A program made the position numbers and the translations under genes. The notes below the pieces were generated by a model. It was not told the DNA's origin, did no database searches, and saw only the letters and a program-made list of their open reading frames with translations. 64,000 nt of DNA from Streptomyces sp. HUAS 15-9 (lineage in GTDB: Bacteria > Actinomycetota > Actinomycetes > Streptomycetales > Streptomycetaceae), in NCBI RefSeq assembly GCF_025642155.1, contig NZ_CP106798.1, positions 3,224,001 through 3,288,000 of the forward strand, written 5' to 3'. The first letter of the stretch is position 1, and each line of letters starts with the position of its first letter. Below, piece by piece: positions 29,887 to 38,746 of this stretch.

Positions 29887-31485
29887 TCAACTCGTCGGCC
29901 AGGGCACCTGGGGAGACTTGTAGTACGTGATGCCGAGTGCGTCCCAGCGCGGGCCCTGCGCGGCCAGCCGCACCTTGTAGGCGTCCCAGCCGTGCGTGGC
30001 CGCGGGTGACCAGCCCAGCTCGGCGGCGCCCGCGAGCCGTGGGAAGGCCATGTACTCGATGTCCGCGGAGTCGGTGATGGTCTCGGTCCACAGCGGGGCC
30101 TCCACGCCCCGCACGGCCGACGCGGGGACTCCGGCGAGGTAGTCGCCCGGGTCCCAGTCGTACGACCGCTTCACCTCGACCAGGCCGGCCCAGTCCTGGC
30201 CCAGCGGGGTGTCCTCGGTGTACTTCATGTCGAGGTAGATCCGGTCGGCCGGGGACAGGATCAGCCCGGTCCCGTTCCGCGCGGCCTTGGCGACCTGGGC
30301 CTTCTCCTCGGCGCTGGTGTCGTCCAGGCCCCAGTACTGGGCCAGGGCGCCCGGGGCGGGGGTCGCTCCGGTCAGCTGGTGCCAGCCGATCACCGTCTTG
30401 CCGTACTTGGCGACGACGGGCTGCACCTTGTCCATGAAGGCCACGTAGTCGGCATGGCTGGTGGAGTGCGCCTCGTCGCCACCGATGTGGAGATAGCGGC
30501 CCGGGGTGAGCGCGGCCAGTTCGCGGACGACGTCGTCCACGAAGTCGTAGGTGATCTTCTTCGGCACGCACAGCGAGCTGAAGCCGACGTCGGTGCCGGT
30601 GTAGAGCGGGGGCGCGACGCCGTCGCAGTTCAGGTCGGCGTACGAGGCCAGGGCCGCGTTGGTGTGGCCGGGCAGGTCTGTTTCGGGGACGACGTCGAGA
30701 TAGCGGGAGGCTGCGTAACGGACGATCTCCCGGTACTCGGCCTTGGTGTAGTGGCCGCCGGGGCCGCCGCCGACCTGGGTGGAGCCGCCGTAGGTGGCAA
30801 GGCGCGGCCAGGAGTCGATCGCGATGCGCCAGCCCTGGTCGTCGCTGAGGTGCAGATGCAGCTTGTTGATCTTGTAGAGGGCGAGTTCGTCGATGTAGCG
30901 CTTGACCTGGGCGACGGTGAAGAAGTGCCGGGACACGTCGAGCATGGCGCCCCGGTAGGCGTAGCGCGGTGAGTCCTGGACGGTGCCGCCGGCGACCAGC
31001 CAGGGGCCGGGCTGCACGGACTTCTTCTCCACGGCCGCGGGCAGCAGCTGGCGCAGGGTCTGGACGCCGTGGAAGAGGCCTGCGGGTGCGCTCGCGGTGA
31101 TGGTGACGCCGCCGCGGCCGCTGTCGAGGCGGTAGCCCTCCGCGCCGAACACGCCCTTGGCGAGGCGGAGTCGGATGCCGCCGCGCCCGTTCGCCGTCAC
31201 CGGGACGGGATAGCCGGTGGACGGCCGCAGGACGGCGGCAAGGTACTCGCCGACCCGGCGGGCCTCGCCGGAGCCGGTGACGCTGATGCGGGTGCCACGG
31301 GTGATGCGGTACGGGGATCCGCCCGGGGTGACCGACGCGGGTGCCGGCACCACCCGGTCGAGCGGGGTGGGGGTGGCTCTCGGCGACGGTGCCGCGCCGA
31401 CGGTGAAGGCGCCGGCCGCGGCCACGAGGAGCAGGGATCCGAGGATGCGGGCCATACGGGGAGTCGTTCTGGGGTGCCGTCTCAC
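29887..31485 (-). CDS. Secreted beta-N-acetylhexosaminidase (GH20)
   Basis: The 532-residue glycosidase has an N-terminal signal region (MARILGSLLLVAAAGAF, from residue 11), an alpha/beta GH20b domain to about 165, then the catalytic barrel. The catalytic pair is D337-E338 in HIGGDEAHS, with LHLHLSDDQGWRI near 210. It removes terminal GlcNAc from chitin oligomers outside the cell. The start is probably the GTG at 31485, five bases after GGGAG; an ATG at 31455 is possible. A DasR-type site lies just upstream, consistent with control by GlcNAc metabolism. Confidence 0.93.
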   Translation of the reverse strand: MRRHPRTTPRMARILGSLLLVAAAGAFTVGAAPSPRATPTPLDRVVPAPASVTPGGSPYRITRGTRISVTGSGEARRVGEYLAAVLRPSTGYPVPVTANGRGGIRLRLAKGVFGAEGYRLDSGRGGVTITASAPAGLFHGVQTLRQLLPAAVEKKSVQPGPWLVAGGTVQDSPRYAYRGAMLDVSRHFFTVAQVKRYIDELALYKINKLHLHLSDDQGWRIAIDSWPRLATYGGSTQVGGGPGGHYTKAEYREIVRYAASRYLDVVPETDLPGHTNAALASYADLNCDGVAPPLYTGTDVGFSSLCVPKKITYDFVDDVVRELAALTPGRYLHIGGDEAHSTSHADYVAFMDKVQPVVAKYGKTVIGWHQLTGATPAPGALAQYWGLDDTSAEEKAQVAKAARNGTGLILSPADRIYLDMKYTEDTPLGQDWAGLVEVKRSYDWDPGDYLAGVPASAVRGVEAPLWTETITDSADIEYMAFPRLAGAAELGWSPAATHGWDAYKVRLAAQGPRWDALGITYYKSPQVPWPTS

Positions 31486-31501
31486 ATGCGCTCCCTTCGG
31501 A

Positions 31502-31517
31502 ATTGGTAGAGACCACT
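31502..31517. promoter_or_regulatory. DasR-responsive element (dre) upstream of the hexosaminidase
   Basis: ATTGGTAGAGACCACT matches the dre consensus ACTGGTCTAGACCACT at 13 of 16 positions. It lies 17 bases before the GTG start. Confidence 0.75.
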
Positions 31518-31547
31518 CTCTCGCAGAACCGATGAAACAATCCCCTC

Positions 31548-32434
31548 ATGGCGGAAATCATCCAGAAGGACGGCACGTGGGCCTTCGACGCCGACGCCCT
31601 TCGACTGACCCCGGGCCGGGACAAGAACGTGAGTCTGCTGCGCAGGACCCTGGGGGAACTCGTGGTCCCCCTGGGGGCGTTGGCCGGCATCTCGTTCGAG
31701 CAGGGAAAGAAGTCGGGGCGGCTGCGACTGCGGCTGCGCGACGGCGCCGACCCGCTGCTGCACGCGACCGGCGGCCGCCTCGCCGAGACCGACGACCCCT
31801 ATCAGCTGACGGTCGAGTCCGACCGCTACGGCGTCGCCGAGTACTTCGTGGACGAGGTGCGCAACGCGCTGCTCCTGGACGGGGTTCCGGCCGACCCGGT
31901 GACCGAGTATCTGCTGCCCGGCCCGTCGGTTCCGCTCTCCGTCTCCGCCAGGGACGGCACGGCGGGCTTCGACGGCGAGCAGGTGCGCCTGGAGTGGAAC
32001 TGGAAGACCGAGGACGCCAAGGCCGCGGCGGGCGCCCGCACGCTCGCCGTCACCGACATCGACGCGGTGGAGTGGCAGCCCGCGGCCGGCCTGGAGAACG
32101 GCCATCTGCGCTTCACGGTGCGGGGCGCGCCGACCAAGGCACCGCCGAAGTACGACCCCAACTCCGTGGAGCTGTGGGGCTTCAAGAAGGACCCGCTGAT
32201 GGCGCTGGTCGCGGCGGCCGTGCAGGCACGGCTGCCGCACCCTCGGCCGCCGCCGCGACGGAGGTGCGGCCGCAGCTGCCCGAGGTCCCGCAGCAGCGGA
32301 CCGCGCCCACGATCGAGGACGACCACGACGCGCTGCTGCGGCGGCTGCGTGAGCTGGGCGAGCTGCACCGCACGGGTGTCCTGACGGACGACGAGTTCGC
32401 CCTGGCCAAGCGGGCGATCCTCAAGCGCATGTGA
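31548..32434 (+). pseudogene. DUF4429 protein with SHOCT tail, interrupted by a one-base frameshift
   Basis: The N-terminal 230 residues (MAEIIQKDGTWAFDADALRL to MALVAAAVQARLPHP) look like two DUF4429 repeats. The frame then breaks. The next frame supplies PSAAAATEVRPQLPEVPQQ and a C-terminal SHOCT domain (LRRLRELGELHRTGVLTDDEFALAKRAILKRM-type, ending at 32434). Restoring one C in the run 32240-32242 joins the two halves into a normal protein of about 295 residues. Either the gene is broken or the sequence has an error there. Without repair the first frame stops at 32384 with an arginine-rich nonsense tail. Confidence 0.75.
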
Positions 32435-32484
32435 GGACCGCCCGCCGTGTCCGGGTGCGCCCCGCCTGCGGGGCGCGGCCGCGG

Positions 32485-34065
32485 TCACTTCGCCCGGCGT
32501 GCCACCGTGAAGTGGTCGATCCGGTCACCGGTCTCGGCGATGCCCGAGACCTTCAGGGTGGTGTAGCGGCCCTTCGGCGCGGGGGTGACGTCCACGCGCA
32601 GGAAGGAGTAGTTGAGGTAGCGGACGCGGGACCAGGTGACGGTCTCGTTCTGCTTGCCGTCCTTGACGCAGATGAACGAGGCGACGGAGTCCACCTCGTG
32701 CTCGTGGCCCTCGTAGGAGTCCGGGGCGCTGAAGGCGTACAGGCTGCGGCCGGCCGCGCCCGCCGTCACGTAGACCACGCCCTCGGTGTCCGAGTACGCC
32801 GTGCCGCCGATCGGCAGCTTCTTGGTGACCTCGTTGCCCTTGATGACGTCCGTGCGCTCGTACTGGTGGTTGTGGCCGTTGATCACGAGGTCGACCTGGT
32901 ACTTGTCGAACAGCGGCACCCACTCCTGGCGCACACCCCCCTCCGAGGCGTGCGCGGTGGAGGTGCAGTAGGCGCAGTGGTGGAAGAACACGATGATGAA
33001 GTCGATGTCCTTCGAGGCGCGGAACTTCTTCAGCTGCGCCTCGAACCATGTGGTCTGAGTACCGCCCGAGATGCCCAGGTTGGCCGGGATCTCGAAGGAG
33101 ACGTCGTTGGGGTCCAGCGAGATGATCGCCGTGTTGCCGTAGACGAAGGAGTAGACGCCCGGCAGGTTCTTCGGGTCCGGACCGTTGTCCGGGAGCGTCC
33201 AGCGGGCCTCCTCGCCGCCGTAGCCGTTGGGCGAGTACCAGGCCTCCATGTCGTGGTTGCCGTAGCTGACCATCCACGGGATCTGCTTGGCGACCGACTC
33301 GGTCTGGTACAGGAACTGGTCCCAGGTGCGCGAGTCGAAGCCGGTGTCGGTGGTCTTGCCCTGGCCGGCCGGGTCGCCGTAGGCGATGTCGCCGGCGTGC
33401 AGATGGAAGGCCGGGTTCTGACCGAGGATCAGGCTGTCGTTGGCCAGGGCGTGGTAGCTGACGCCCTGGTCACCGAAGGCCGTGAAGGTGAACGGCTGCT
33501 CGCGGTCGGGGGCGGTGGTGAAGGTGCCCAGGGTGCCGGTGAGGTGCCGCTCGGCCGGGTCGAAGCCCTGGTGGCCGACGCCGTAGTAGTAGGTCTTGCC
33601 GGGGCGCAGATGGGTGAGCCTGGCGTGCAGGTAGTACTGCGTGTGGTCACCGCTCGCGCCGACGCCGGCCGGGGTGTAGAGGGTGCGTACCTCGGCCTCG
33701 ATCTTGCGGGAGAGGTCCCAGGGGTGGGCGCCGATGCGGATGAAGGGCTTCTTCACGGCGACCGGGACCTGCCACGAGATGGTCATCTCGGTGCGCGGGT
33801 CGTTGCCGTAGGCGAGGTGGCGGCCGAAGGGGGCGACAAGGGCGCCGTCGACCATCTCGGCGGCCGGGGCGGTGGACTGGGCCGGAACGGCGGCCTGGGC
33901 GGTCCCGCCCGGGACGAACGCGCCACCCGTGACGGCGCCCAGCGTGACGGCCCCGCCTCTCATCATCGTGCGCCGCGAGAATCTGGCGCGCAGATACTCG
34001 TGCTGCTCGGCCATGCTCATGCGCTCGGCCAGCTTCTCGGGTACTCCCATACGAGGAATGTCCAT
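32485..34065 (-). CDS. Secreted purple-acid-type phosphatase (Tat signal, FN3-like and metallophosphoesterase domains)
   Basis: The 526-residue protein has a twin-arginine signal (FSRRTMMRGGAVTLGAV, about residues 28-45). A fibronectin-like purple acid phosphatase N-domain follows (EMTISWQVPV, GKTYYYGVGH). The calcineurin-like catalytic domain has FGDQG, HAGDIAYGD, YGNHD, FFHHCAYC and GHNHQYERTD. These supply the two-metal ligands. It would hydrolyse phosphate esters outside the cell. The ATG at 34065 is my choice; further upstream in-frame sequence has no family character. Its C-terminus converges on the frameshifted DUF4429 gene. Confidence 0.88.
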   Translation of the reverse strand: MDIPRMGVPEKLAERMSMAEQHEYLRARFSRRTMMRGGAVTLGAVTGGAFVPGGTAQAAVPAQSTAPAAEMVDGALVAPFGRHLAYGNDPRTEMTISWQVPVAVKKPFIRIGAHPWDLSRKIEAEVRTLYTPAGVGASGDHTQYYLHARLTHLRPGKTYYYGVGHQGFDPAERHLTGTLGTFTTAPDREQPFTFTAFGDQGVSYHALANDSLILGQNPAFHLHAGDIAYGDPAGQGKTTDTGFDSRTWDQFLYQTESVAKQIPWMVSYGNHDMEAWYSPNGYGGEEARWTLPDNGPDPKNLPGVYSFVYGNTAIISLDPNDVSFEIPANLGISGGTQTTWFEAQLKKFRASKDIDFIIVFFHHCAYCTSTAHASEGGVRQEWVPLFDKYQVDLVINGHNHQYERTDVIKGNEVTKKLPIGGTAYSDTEGVVYVTAGAAGRSLYAFSAPDSYEGHEHEVDSVASFICVKDGKQNETVTWSRVRYLNYSFLRVDVTPAPKGRYTTLKVSGIAETGDRIDHFTVARRAK

Positions 34066-34236
34066 GGCGTCTGAAACTCGTCTCCAGAGGCGACGAGACG
34101 CAAGACACAGGATGGACAGATCACGAACAGGGATCCATGAGAGATTCAATGTTCGCCCAAGGATTTTCAACACATCCGTGCCCGCAACCGGGCAGGATTC
34201 TTGCGAAACCGGCGCCGGTGCCCCAGGATCTACCGG

Positions 34237-34494
34237 GTGCACGACGAACTTGTTGATCATCTCGCGCGGTCCACGCCCCTGAGCCGGGGCGAGGCGCTGC
34301 GTGTGATCCAGGACGTGCTCGCCTACTTCGACGAGACGACCGAGGACTTCGTCCGTCGCCGCCATCGCGAGCTGCAGGCCCAGGGCCTGGTGAACGCGAC
34401 GATCTTCGAACGGATCGAGGCGGACCTGAGGTACCGGGCGGTGGCGCCGCCCGAGCTCACGCTCAGACAGCTGCGCCGCATGGTCTACGGCTGA
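34237..34494 (+). CDS. Small conserved helical protein
   Basis: The 85-residue protein (VHDELVDHLARSTPLSRGEA ...) is charged and helical and resembles a small actinobacterial family of unknown function ending PPELTLRQLRRMVYG. I chose the GTG at 34237, where family similarity begins, preceded by AGGA. It is divergent from the phosphatase gene and 45 bases upstream of glmS in the same direction, so it may share a transcript with glmS. Confidence 0.6.
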   Translation: MHDELVDHLARSTPLSRGEALRVIQDVLAYFDETTEDFVRRRHRELQAQGLVNATIFERIEADLRYRAVAPPELTLRQLRRMVYG

Positions 34495-34539
34495 GAACCA
34501 GTCGGAACAACAGAACGACAGGCTGAGGGATACCTATAT

Positions 34540-36357
34540 ATGTGCGGAATTGTCGGATACATCGGGAAGCGTGATGTGGCCCCGCTGCTCCTGGAGGGCC
34601 TGCAGCGCCTGGAGTACCGCGGCTACGACTCCGCGGGCATCGTCGTCACCTCCCCGAAGACGGCCGGCCTGAAGATGGTCAAGGCCAAGGGGCGGGTCCG
34701 TGACCTGGAGGCCAAGGTCCCGGCGCGTTTCAAGGGCACCACCGGTATCGCCCACACCCGCTGGGCCACCCACGGCGCCCCGTCCGACGTGAACGCCCAC
34801 CCGCACATGTCGGCCGACCAGAAGGTCGCCGTCGTGCACAACGGCATCATCGACAACGCCGCCGACCTGCGCCGCAAGCTGGAGGCGGACGGCGTCGAGT
34901 TCCTCTCCGAGACCGACACCGAGGTCCTCGTCCATCTGATCGCCCGCTCCCAGGCGGAGTCCCTGGAGGAGAAGGTCCGCCACGCGCTCCGGGTCGTCGA
35001 GGGCACGTACGGCATCGCCGTCATGCACGCCGACTTCTCGGACCGCATCGTGGTGGCTCGAAACGGCTCCCCGGTCGTCCTCGGCATCGGCGAGAAGGAG
35101 ATGTTCGTCGCATCGGACATCGCCGCGCTGGTCACCCACACCCGCCAGATAGTCACGCTCGACGACGGCGAGATGGCCACCCTCAAGGCCGACGACTTCC
35201 GCACGTACACCACCGAGGGCACCCGCACCACGGCCGAGCCGACCACCGTGGAGTGGGAGGCCGCCTCCTACGACATGGGCGGCCACGACACCTACATGCA
35301 CAAGGAGATCCACGAGCAGGCCGACGCCGTGGACCGCGTGCTGCGCGGCCGTATCGACGACCGCTTCTCCACCGTGCACCTCGGTGGCCTGAACCTGGAC
35401 GCCCGCGAGGCGCGCCGGATCCGCCGGGTGAAGATCCTCGGCTGCGGCACCTCGTACCACGCCGGCATGATCGGCGCCCAGCTGATCGAGGAGCTCGCCC
35501 GCATCCCCGCGGACGCCGAGCCCGCCTCCGAGTTCCGCTACCGCAACGCCGTGGTGGACCCCGACACGCTGTACATCGCGGTGTCGCAGTCCGGTGAGAC
35601 GTACGACGTGCTGGCCGCCGTCCAGGAGCTGAAGCGCAAGGGCGCCCGGGTGCTCGGCGTGGTCAACGTGGTCGGCTCGGCGATCGCCCGCGAGGCGGAC
35701 GGCGGCATCTACGTGCACGCCGGCCCCGAGGTCTGCGTGGTCTCGACGAAGTGCTTCACCAACACCACGGTCGCCTTCGCCCTGCTCGCCCTGCACCTCG
35801 GCCGCACCCGTGACCTCTCGGTCCGCGACGGCAAGCGGATCATCGAGGGCCTGCGGAAGCTGCCTGCGCAGATCTCCGAGATTCTCAAGCAGGAGGAGGA
35901 GGTCAGGCAGCTGGCCGAGGAGTACGCCGAGGCCCGCTCGATGCTCTTCATCGGCCGCGTCCGGGGTTACCCGGTGGCCCGCGAGGCCTCCCTGAAGCTC
36001 AAGGAGATCACCTACATCCACGCCGAGGCCTACCCGGCCTCCGAGCTGAAGCACGGCCCGCTCGCCCTGATCGAGCCCGCCCTGCCGACGGTCGCGATCG
36101 TCCCGGACGACGACCTGCTGGAGAAGAACCGCGCGGCCCTGGAGGAGATCAAGGCCCGCAGCGGCAAGATCCTCGCGGTGGCCCACCAGCAGCAGGAGAA
36201 GGCCGACAAGACGATCGTCGTCCCGAAGAACGAGGACGAACTGGACCCGATCCTGATGGGCATCCCGCTCCAGCTCCTCGCCTACCACACGGCAAAGGTC
36301 CTGGGCAGGGACATCGACAAGCCGAGGAACCTCGCCAAGTCGGTGACGGTGGAGTAG
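34540..36357 (+). CDS. glmS: Glutamine-fructose-6-phosphate aminotransferase GlmS
   Basis: The 605-residue enzyme makes glucosamine-6-phosphate for the cell wall. The N-terminal glutaminase uses Cys2 (MCGIVGYIGKRD), with HTRWATHG near 72 and HNGIIDN near 98. Two SIS isomerase domains follow (ILGCGTSYHAGM, VSQSGETYDVL, EASLKLKEITYIHAEAYPASELKHGPLALI). The length is typical. GAGGGA lies ten bases before the ATG. A hairpin follows about 100 bases after the stop. Confidence 0.95.
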   Translation: MCGIVGYIGKRDVAPLLLEGLQRLEYRGYDSAGIVVTSPKTAGLKMVKAKGRVRDLEAKVPARFKGTTGIAHTRWATHGAPSDVNAHPHMSADQKVAVVHNGIIDNAADLRRKLEADGVEFLSETDTEVLVHLIARSQAESLEEKVRHALRVVEGTYGIAVMHADFSDRIVVARNGSPVVLGIGEKEMFVASDIAALVTHTRQIVTLDDGEMATLKADDFRTYTTEGTRTTAEPTTVEWEAASYDMGGHDTYMHKEIHEQADAVDRVLRGRIDDRFSTVHLGGLNLDAREARRIRRVKILGCGTSYHAGMIGAQLIEELARIPADAEPASEFRYRNAVVDPDTLYIAVSQSGETYDVLAAVQELKRKGARVLGVVNVVGSAIAREADGGIYVHAGPEVCVVSTKCFTNTTVAFALLALHLGRTRDLSVRDGKRIIEGLRKLPAQISEILKQEEEVRQLAEEYAEARSMLFIGRVRGYPVAREASLKLKEITYIHAEAYPASELKHGPLALIEPALPTVAIVPDDDLLEKNRAALEEIKARSGKILAVAHQQQEKADKTIVVPKNEDELDPILMGIPLQLLAYHTAKVLGRDIDKPRNLAKSVTVE

Positions 36358-36452
36358 GAAATCCCCGCGCCGGCGGCAGCGACAATCGAGCAACCCCTAC
36401 GGCGAGCCACCACGTTCGCGAGAGCGGCGCCGGTTCAGGCGCAAAGAGGGAA

Positions 36453-36490
36453 CGGACCCCCACGTGTTGCCACCAAGCACGGGGGGTCCG
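36453..36490 (+). terminator. Hairpin terminator downstream of glmS
   Basis: CGGACCCCC (36453-36461) pairs with GGGGGTCCG (36482-36490) around a 20-base loop. Confidence 0.5.
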
Positions 36491-36535
36491 CTCATGTTCA
36501 CCGGGGGCGCCCAACTCCCCGGCATCGGCTGCCAT

Positions 36536-37099
36536 TTAGCCGGTGGCCGTCACTCCCCGGCCGGCAGCGCGCCTAGGAAGTGCGGTCGGCCAGTGGGCAA
36601 GCGCCGCGGTCGCCGCGTACCACGCAACCGCACCCGCGGCCACGCCCACCCAGCCGCCGACTTTGGTGAGAGCCGAACTGTCCGCGAACCGGGCCACGGC
36701 CAGGACGAGCATCGACAGGAACAGCAGCCCGTGCATGCCCTGACCGAGCATGTCACCGCCCGCGAGGGTCAACGACAGTGCCACGAGGGCGAACAGGAGC
36801 AGGAAGAGCCCGGCGGCGTTGTCGGACATCTGGTTCCCGGCCGAGACGGCCCAGGTGAACCAGAGTGCGCCGAGCGCCGAGAAGGCCGTACCGGTGGCGT
36901 TGTCGCGGTCGCGGAACGCCAGCAGACCGGCGACGAAGAGCGCAACGCCGCCTACGTAGTGGGCCAGTGAGACGGCGTCGGTCGCCGTCACGCCGTCGAT
37001 CACATCGGTGTATCCGAGTCCGAACGCCAACAGGGTGATTCCGAGGGCGAGTCGGCCGACGACGGTGGTGGTGCTTCCCGCAGAGACGTCGTTGTCCAC
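36536..37099 (-). CDS. SatP-like (GPR1/FUN34/YaaH) six-helix membrane protein
   Basis: The 187-residue protein has about six hydrophobic helices. The pattern LALGITLLAFGLGYTDV, HYVGGVALFVAGLLAFRD and GTAFSALGALWFTWAV resembles the acetate/succinate transporter family, though the usual NPAPLG signature at the N-terminus is not evident. A small-organic-acid transport role is therefore a family-level guess. It is encoded just downstream of a universal stress protein gene in the same direction, with a 128-base gap. Confidence 0.7.
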   Translation of the reverse strand: MDNDVSAGSTTTVVGRLALGITLLAFGLGYTDVIDGVTATDAVSLAHYVGGVALFVAGLLAFRDRDNATGTAFSALGALWFTWAVSAGNQMSDNAAGLFLLLFALVALSLTLAGGDMLGQGMHGLLFLSMLVLAVARFADSSALTKVGGWVGVAAGAVAWYAATAALAHWPTALPRRAAGRGVTATG

Positions 37100-37227
37100 G
37101 GCGGGCTCCCTTCATGCATGTGCGGTTGTGCGGTGACCGATACATGCCCTTCACAAGGGCACAAACAACATCTACGCGCGAGTAGATTCGGGCACTGCGC
37201 AAAGGGAGTTGACGGCGCGTGGAGAGG

Positions 37228-37755
37228 CTACGGAATGACCACCACGGGACGCTTCGCCCGCTTGGCGAGCCGTCCGGCGACGGAGCCGAAGATCCGGCCG
37301 ACGATGCCGTGGGTGGACCCGACGACGATCGCGTCGGCCTCGTACTCCCGCCCGACCTCTTCGAGTTCGTGGCAGATGTCACCGCCGCGCTCGACGAGGA
37401 TCCACGGCACCTCGGACAGATAGTCCGCACAGGCGAGTTCCAGCCCCAGCACCTCGGTGCGGTGGTCCGGTACGTCGACGAAGACGGGTGGCTCGCAGCC
37501 GGCCCACACCGTGGTGGGCAGCCGGTTGGCGACATGAACGATGATCAGGCCCGACCCGGAGCGATGGGCCATGCCGATCGCATAGGCCAGGGCGCGCTCG
37601 CTCGACGTGGAACCGTCGAAGCCGACGACCACGCCGTGCTTGAAAGCTGGGTCGCAGGATGGGCGTGACTCTTCCGCCGCCAGGGGCTCGTCCGCCGTGG
37701 GGTCGGCGACGTTCCGCTTGCGGTCCGCGGGTTCGAAGAATTCGTGACCGGCCAT
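37228..37755 (-). CDS. Universal stress protein (UspA family)
   Basis: The 175-residue protein has a single Usp domain: HGVVVGFDGSTSSERALAYAI, then the ATP-binding pattern VVGSTHGIVGRIFGSVAGRL near the C-terminus and PVVVIP at the end. It is likely a nucleotide-binding stress protein. The start at ATG 37755 is favoured because upstream in-frame residues are not Usp-like; the region before it has no clear ribosome site, so the start is uncertain. Confidence 0.88.
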   Translation of the reverse strand: MAGHEFFEPADRKRNVADPTADEPLAAEESRPSCDPAFKHGVVVGFDGSTSSERALAYAIGMAHRSGSGLIIVHVANRLPTTVWAGCEPPVFVDVPDHRTEVLGLELACADYLSEVPWILVERGGDICHELEEVGREYEADAIVVGSTHGIVGRIFGSVAGRLAKRAKRPVVVIP

Positions 37756-38108
37756 GAGTGTCTCGGCGTTTGGATCCTCGTGGATGGGGACGACAGTGTG
37801 CGGCGGAGCCGTGTCCGGGAAACATCTTCCCAACCCCATACCCCCAAGGGTACGGCGGCACGCCTCCTTAGCCCAGAGCCAGTGCACGCTCCGTAGGGGA
37901 TCCCTCGAAGCCCGGTAGGGGTTCACCGGAGCATGCACGAGCCGCGCCCGTAACGCAATGGTTGCTGCCCCGTACAGGCGGTTTGCACAGGATTCAAACA
38001 ACTGCGCTCCGTCCGACGGGTACACACAGTGACCGACGGATCGAACGCGCGTTGACTCCATGGAGCCACCGCCCGGGGAGCGTCCCGGGGAGCCGCAGGG
38101 AGAGCGAC
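37756..38108. other. Intergenic region between usp and a small membrane-protein gene
   Basis: This 353-base divergent region should hold both promoters. I see no gene and no convincing named operator. Confidence 0.4.
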
Positions 38109-38366
38109 ATGTCCGGACCGCGCGCCACCACCGAACGGCGTCCCGCGCCGGACACCGTGAGCGAACTGGTCCGCTGGGCGGCCTTCAGCTGCACCCTCGT
38201 CCCGGTGGTGCTTCTCTGGTACGGCACCTCGCTCGCCGGCGCCACCGGCACCGCGCTCGGCCTCGCCGCCCTCACCGGCGCCTGCCGCTTCCTGCTGCGC
38301 CACTCCGAGCGCTGCGCGTCCCACAGAGGCGGACGTCACAGCAAGCCGAATACACCGGTCGACTGA
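38109..38366 (+). CDS. Small membrane protein upstream of adpA
   Basis: The 85-residue protein has one or two hydrophobic helices (FSCTLVPVVLLWYG and ATGTALGLAALTGACRF) between charged ends. AGGGAGAG precedes the ATG. It is divergent from the usp gene and 380 bases upstream of adpA in the same direction. No function is recognised. Confidence 0.65.
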   Translation: MSGPRATTERRPAPDTVSELVRWAAFSCTLVPVVLLWYGTSLAGATGTALGLAALTGACRFLLRHSERCASHRGGRHSKPNTPVD

Positions 38367-38746
38367 CCGGTTTCCGCGCACACGGACGTATCTTTTCAGC
38401 CAACTTCTGGACCCTGTGCAAGAGGTGCCCCAACCACCCCCCAACCCCCGTTCCACCTGCACGGAAAGGGTCCAGGAGGCCCTGCGCACCCTACGTGGTT
38501 TGGCCACTGCGACGAGGCGCACTTCCCCGCACGGCCCACGAGTGCAACGCTTCGTGATCGAATGCTTCACGCCAAGTTGTCATGTCGACAATGTGCCGAG
38601 TGTCTACCTGGGGCACCGCGACCGTGCGGGACCCAGTAGATTCGATCTTGACTTTCTTTACGGCGGGGGACTCGTGCAGGACCGAGGGGAAACGTGCAGG
38701 AGCGACACAACCGAGGAGCCGCGACCACCGAGGGGGGCTTAGCAGG
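38367..38746. other. adpA upstream regulatory region
   Basis: No gene is seen in these 380 bases. Two short inverted repeats stand out: CGTGA-N9-TCACG (38553-38571) and TTGTC-N5-GACAA (38577-38591). adpA has a long, multiply controlled promoter in other Streptomyces, so these are plausible operator sites. Confidence 0.45.

Noticed and set aside
31217-31547. Upstream extension of the DUF4429 second frame
   Set aside because: That part is antisense to the hexosaminidase gene; the real N-terminus begins at 31548 in the other frame.
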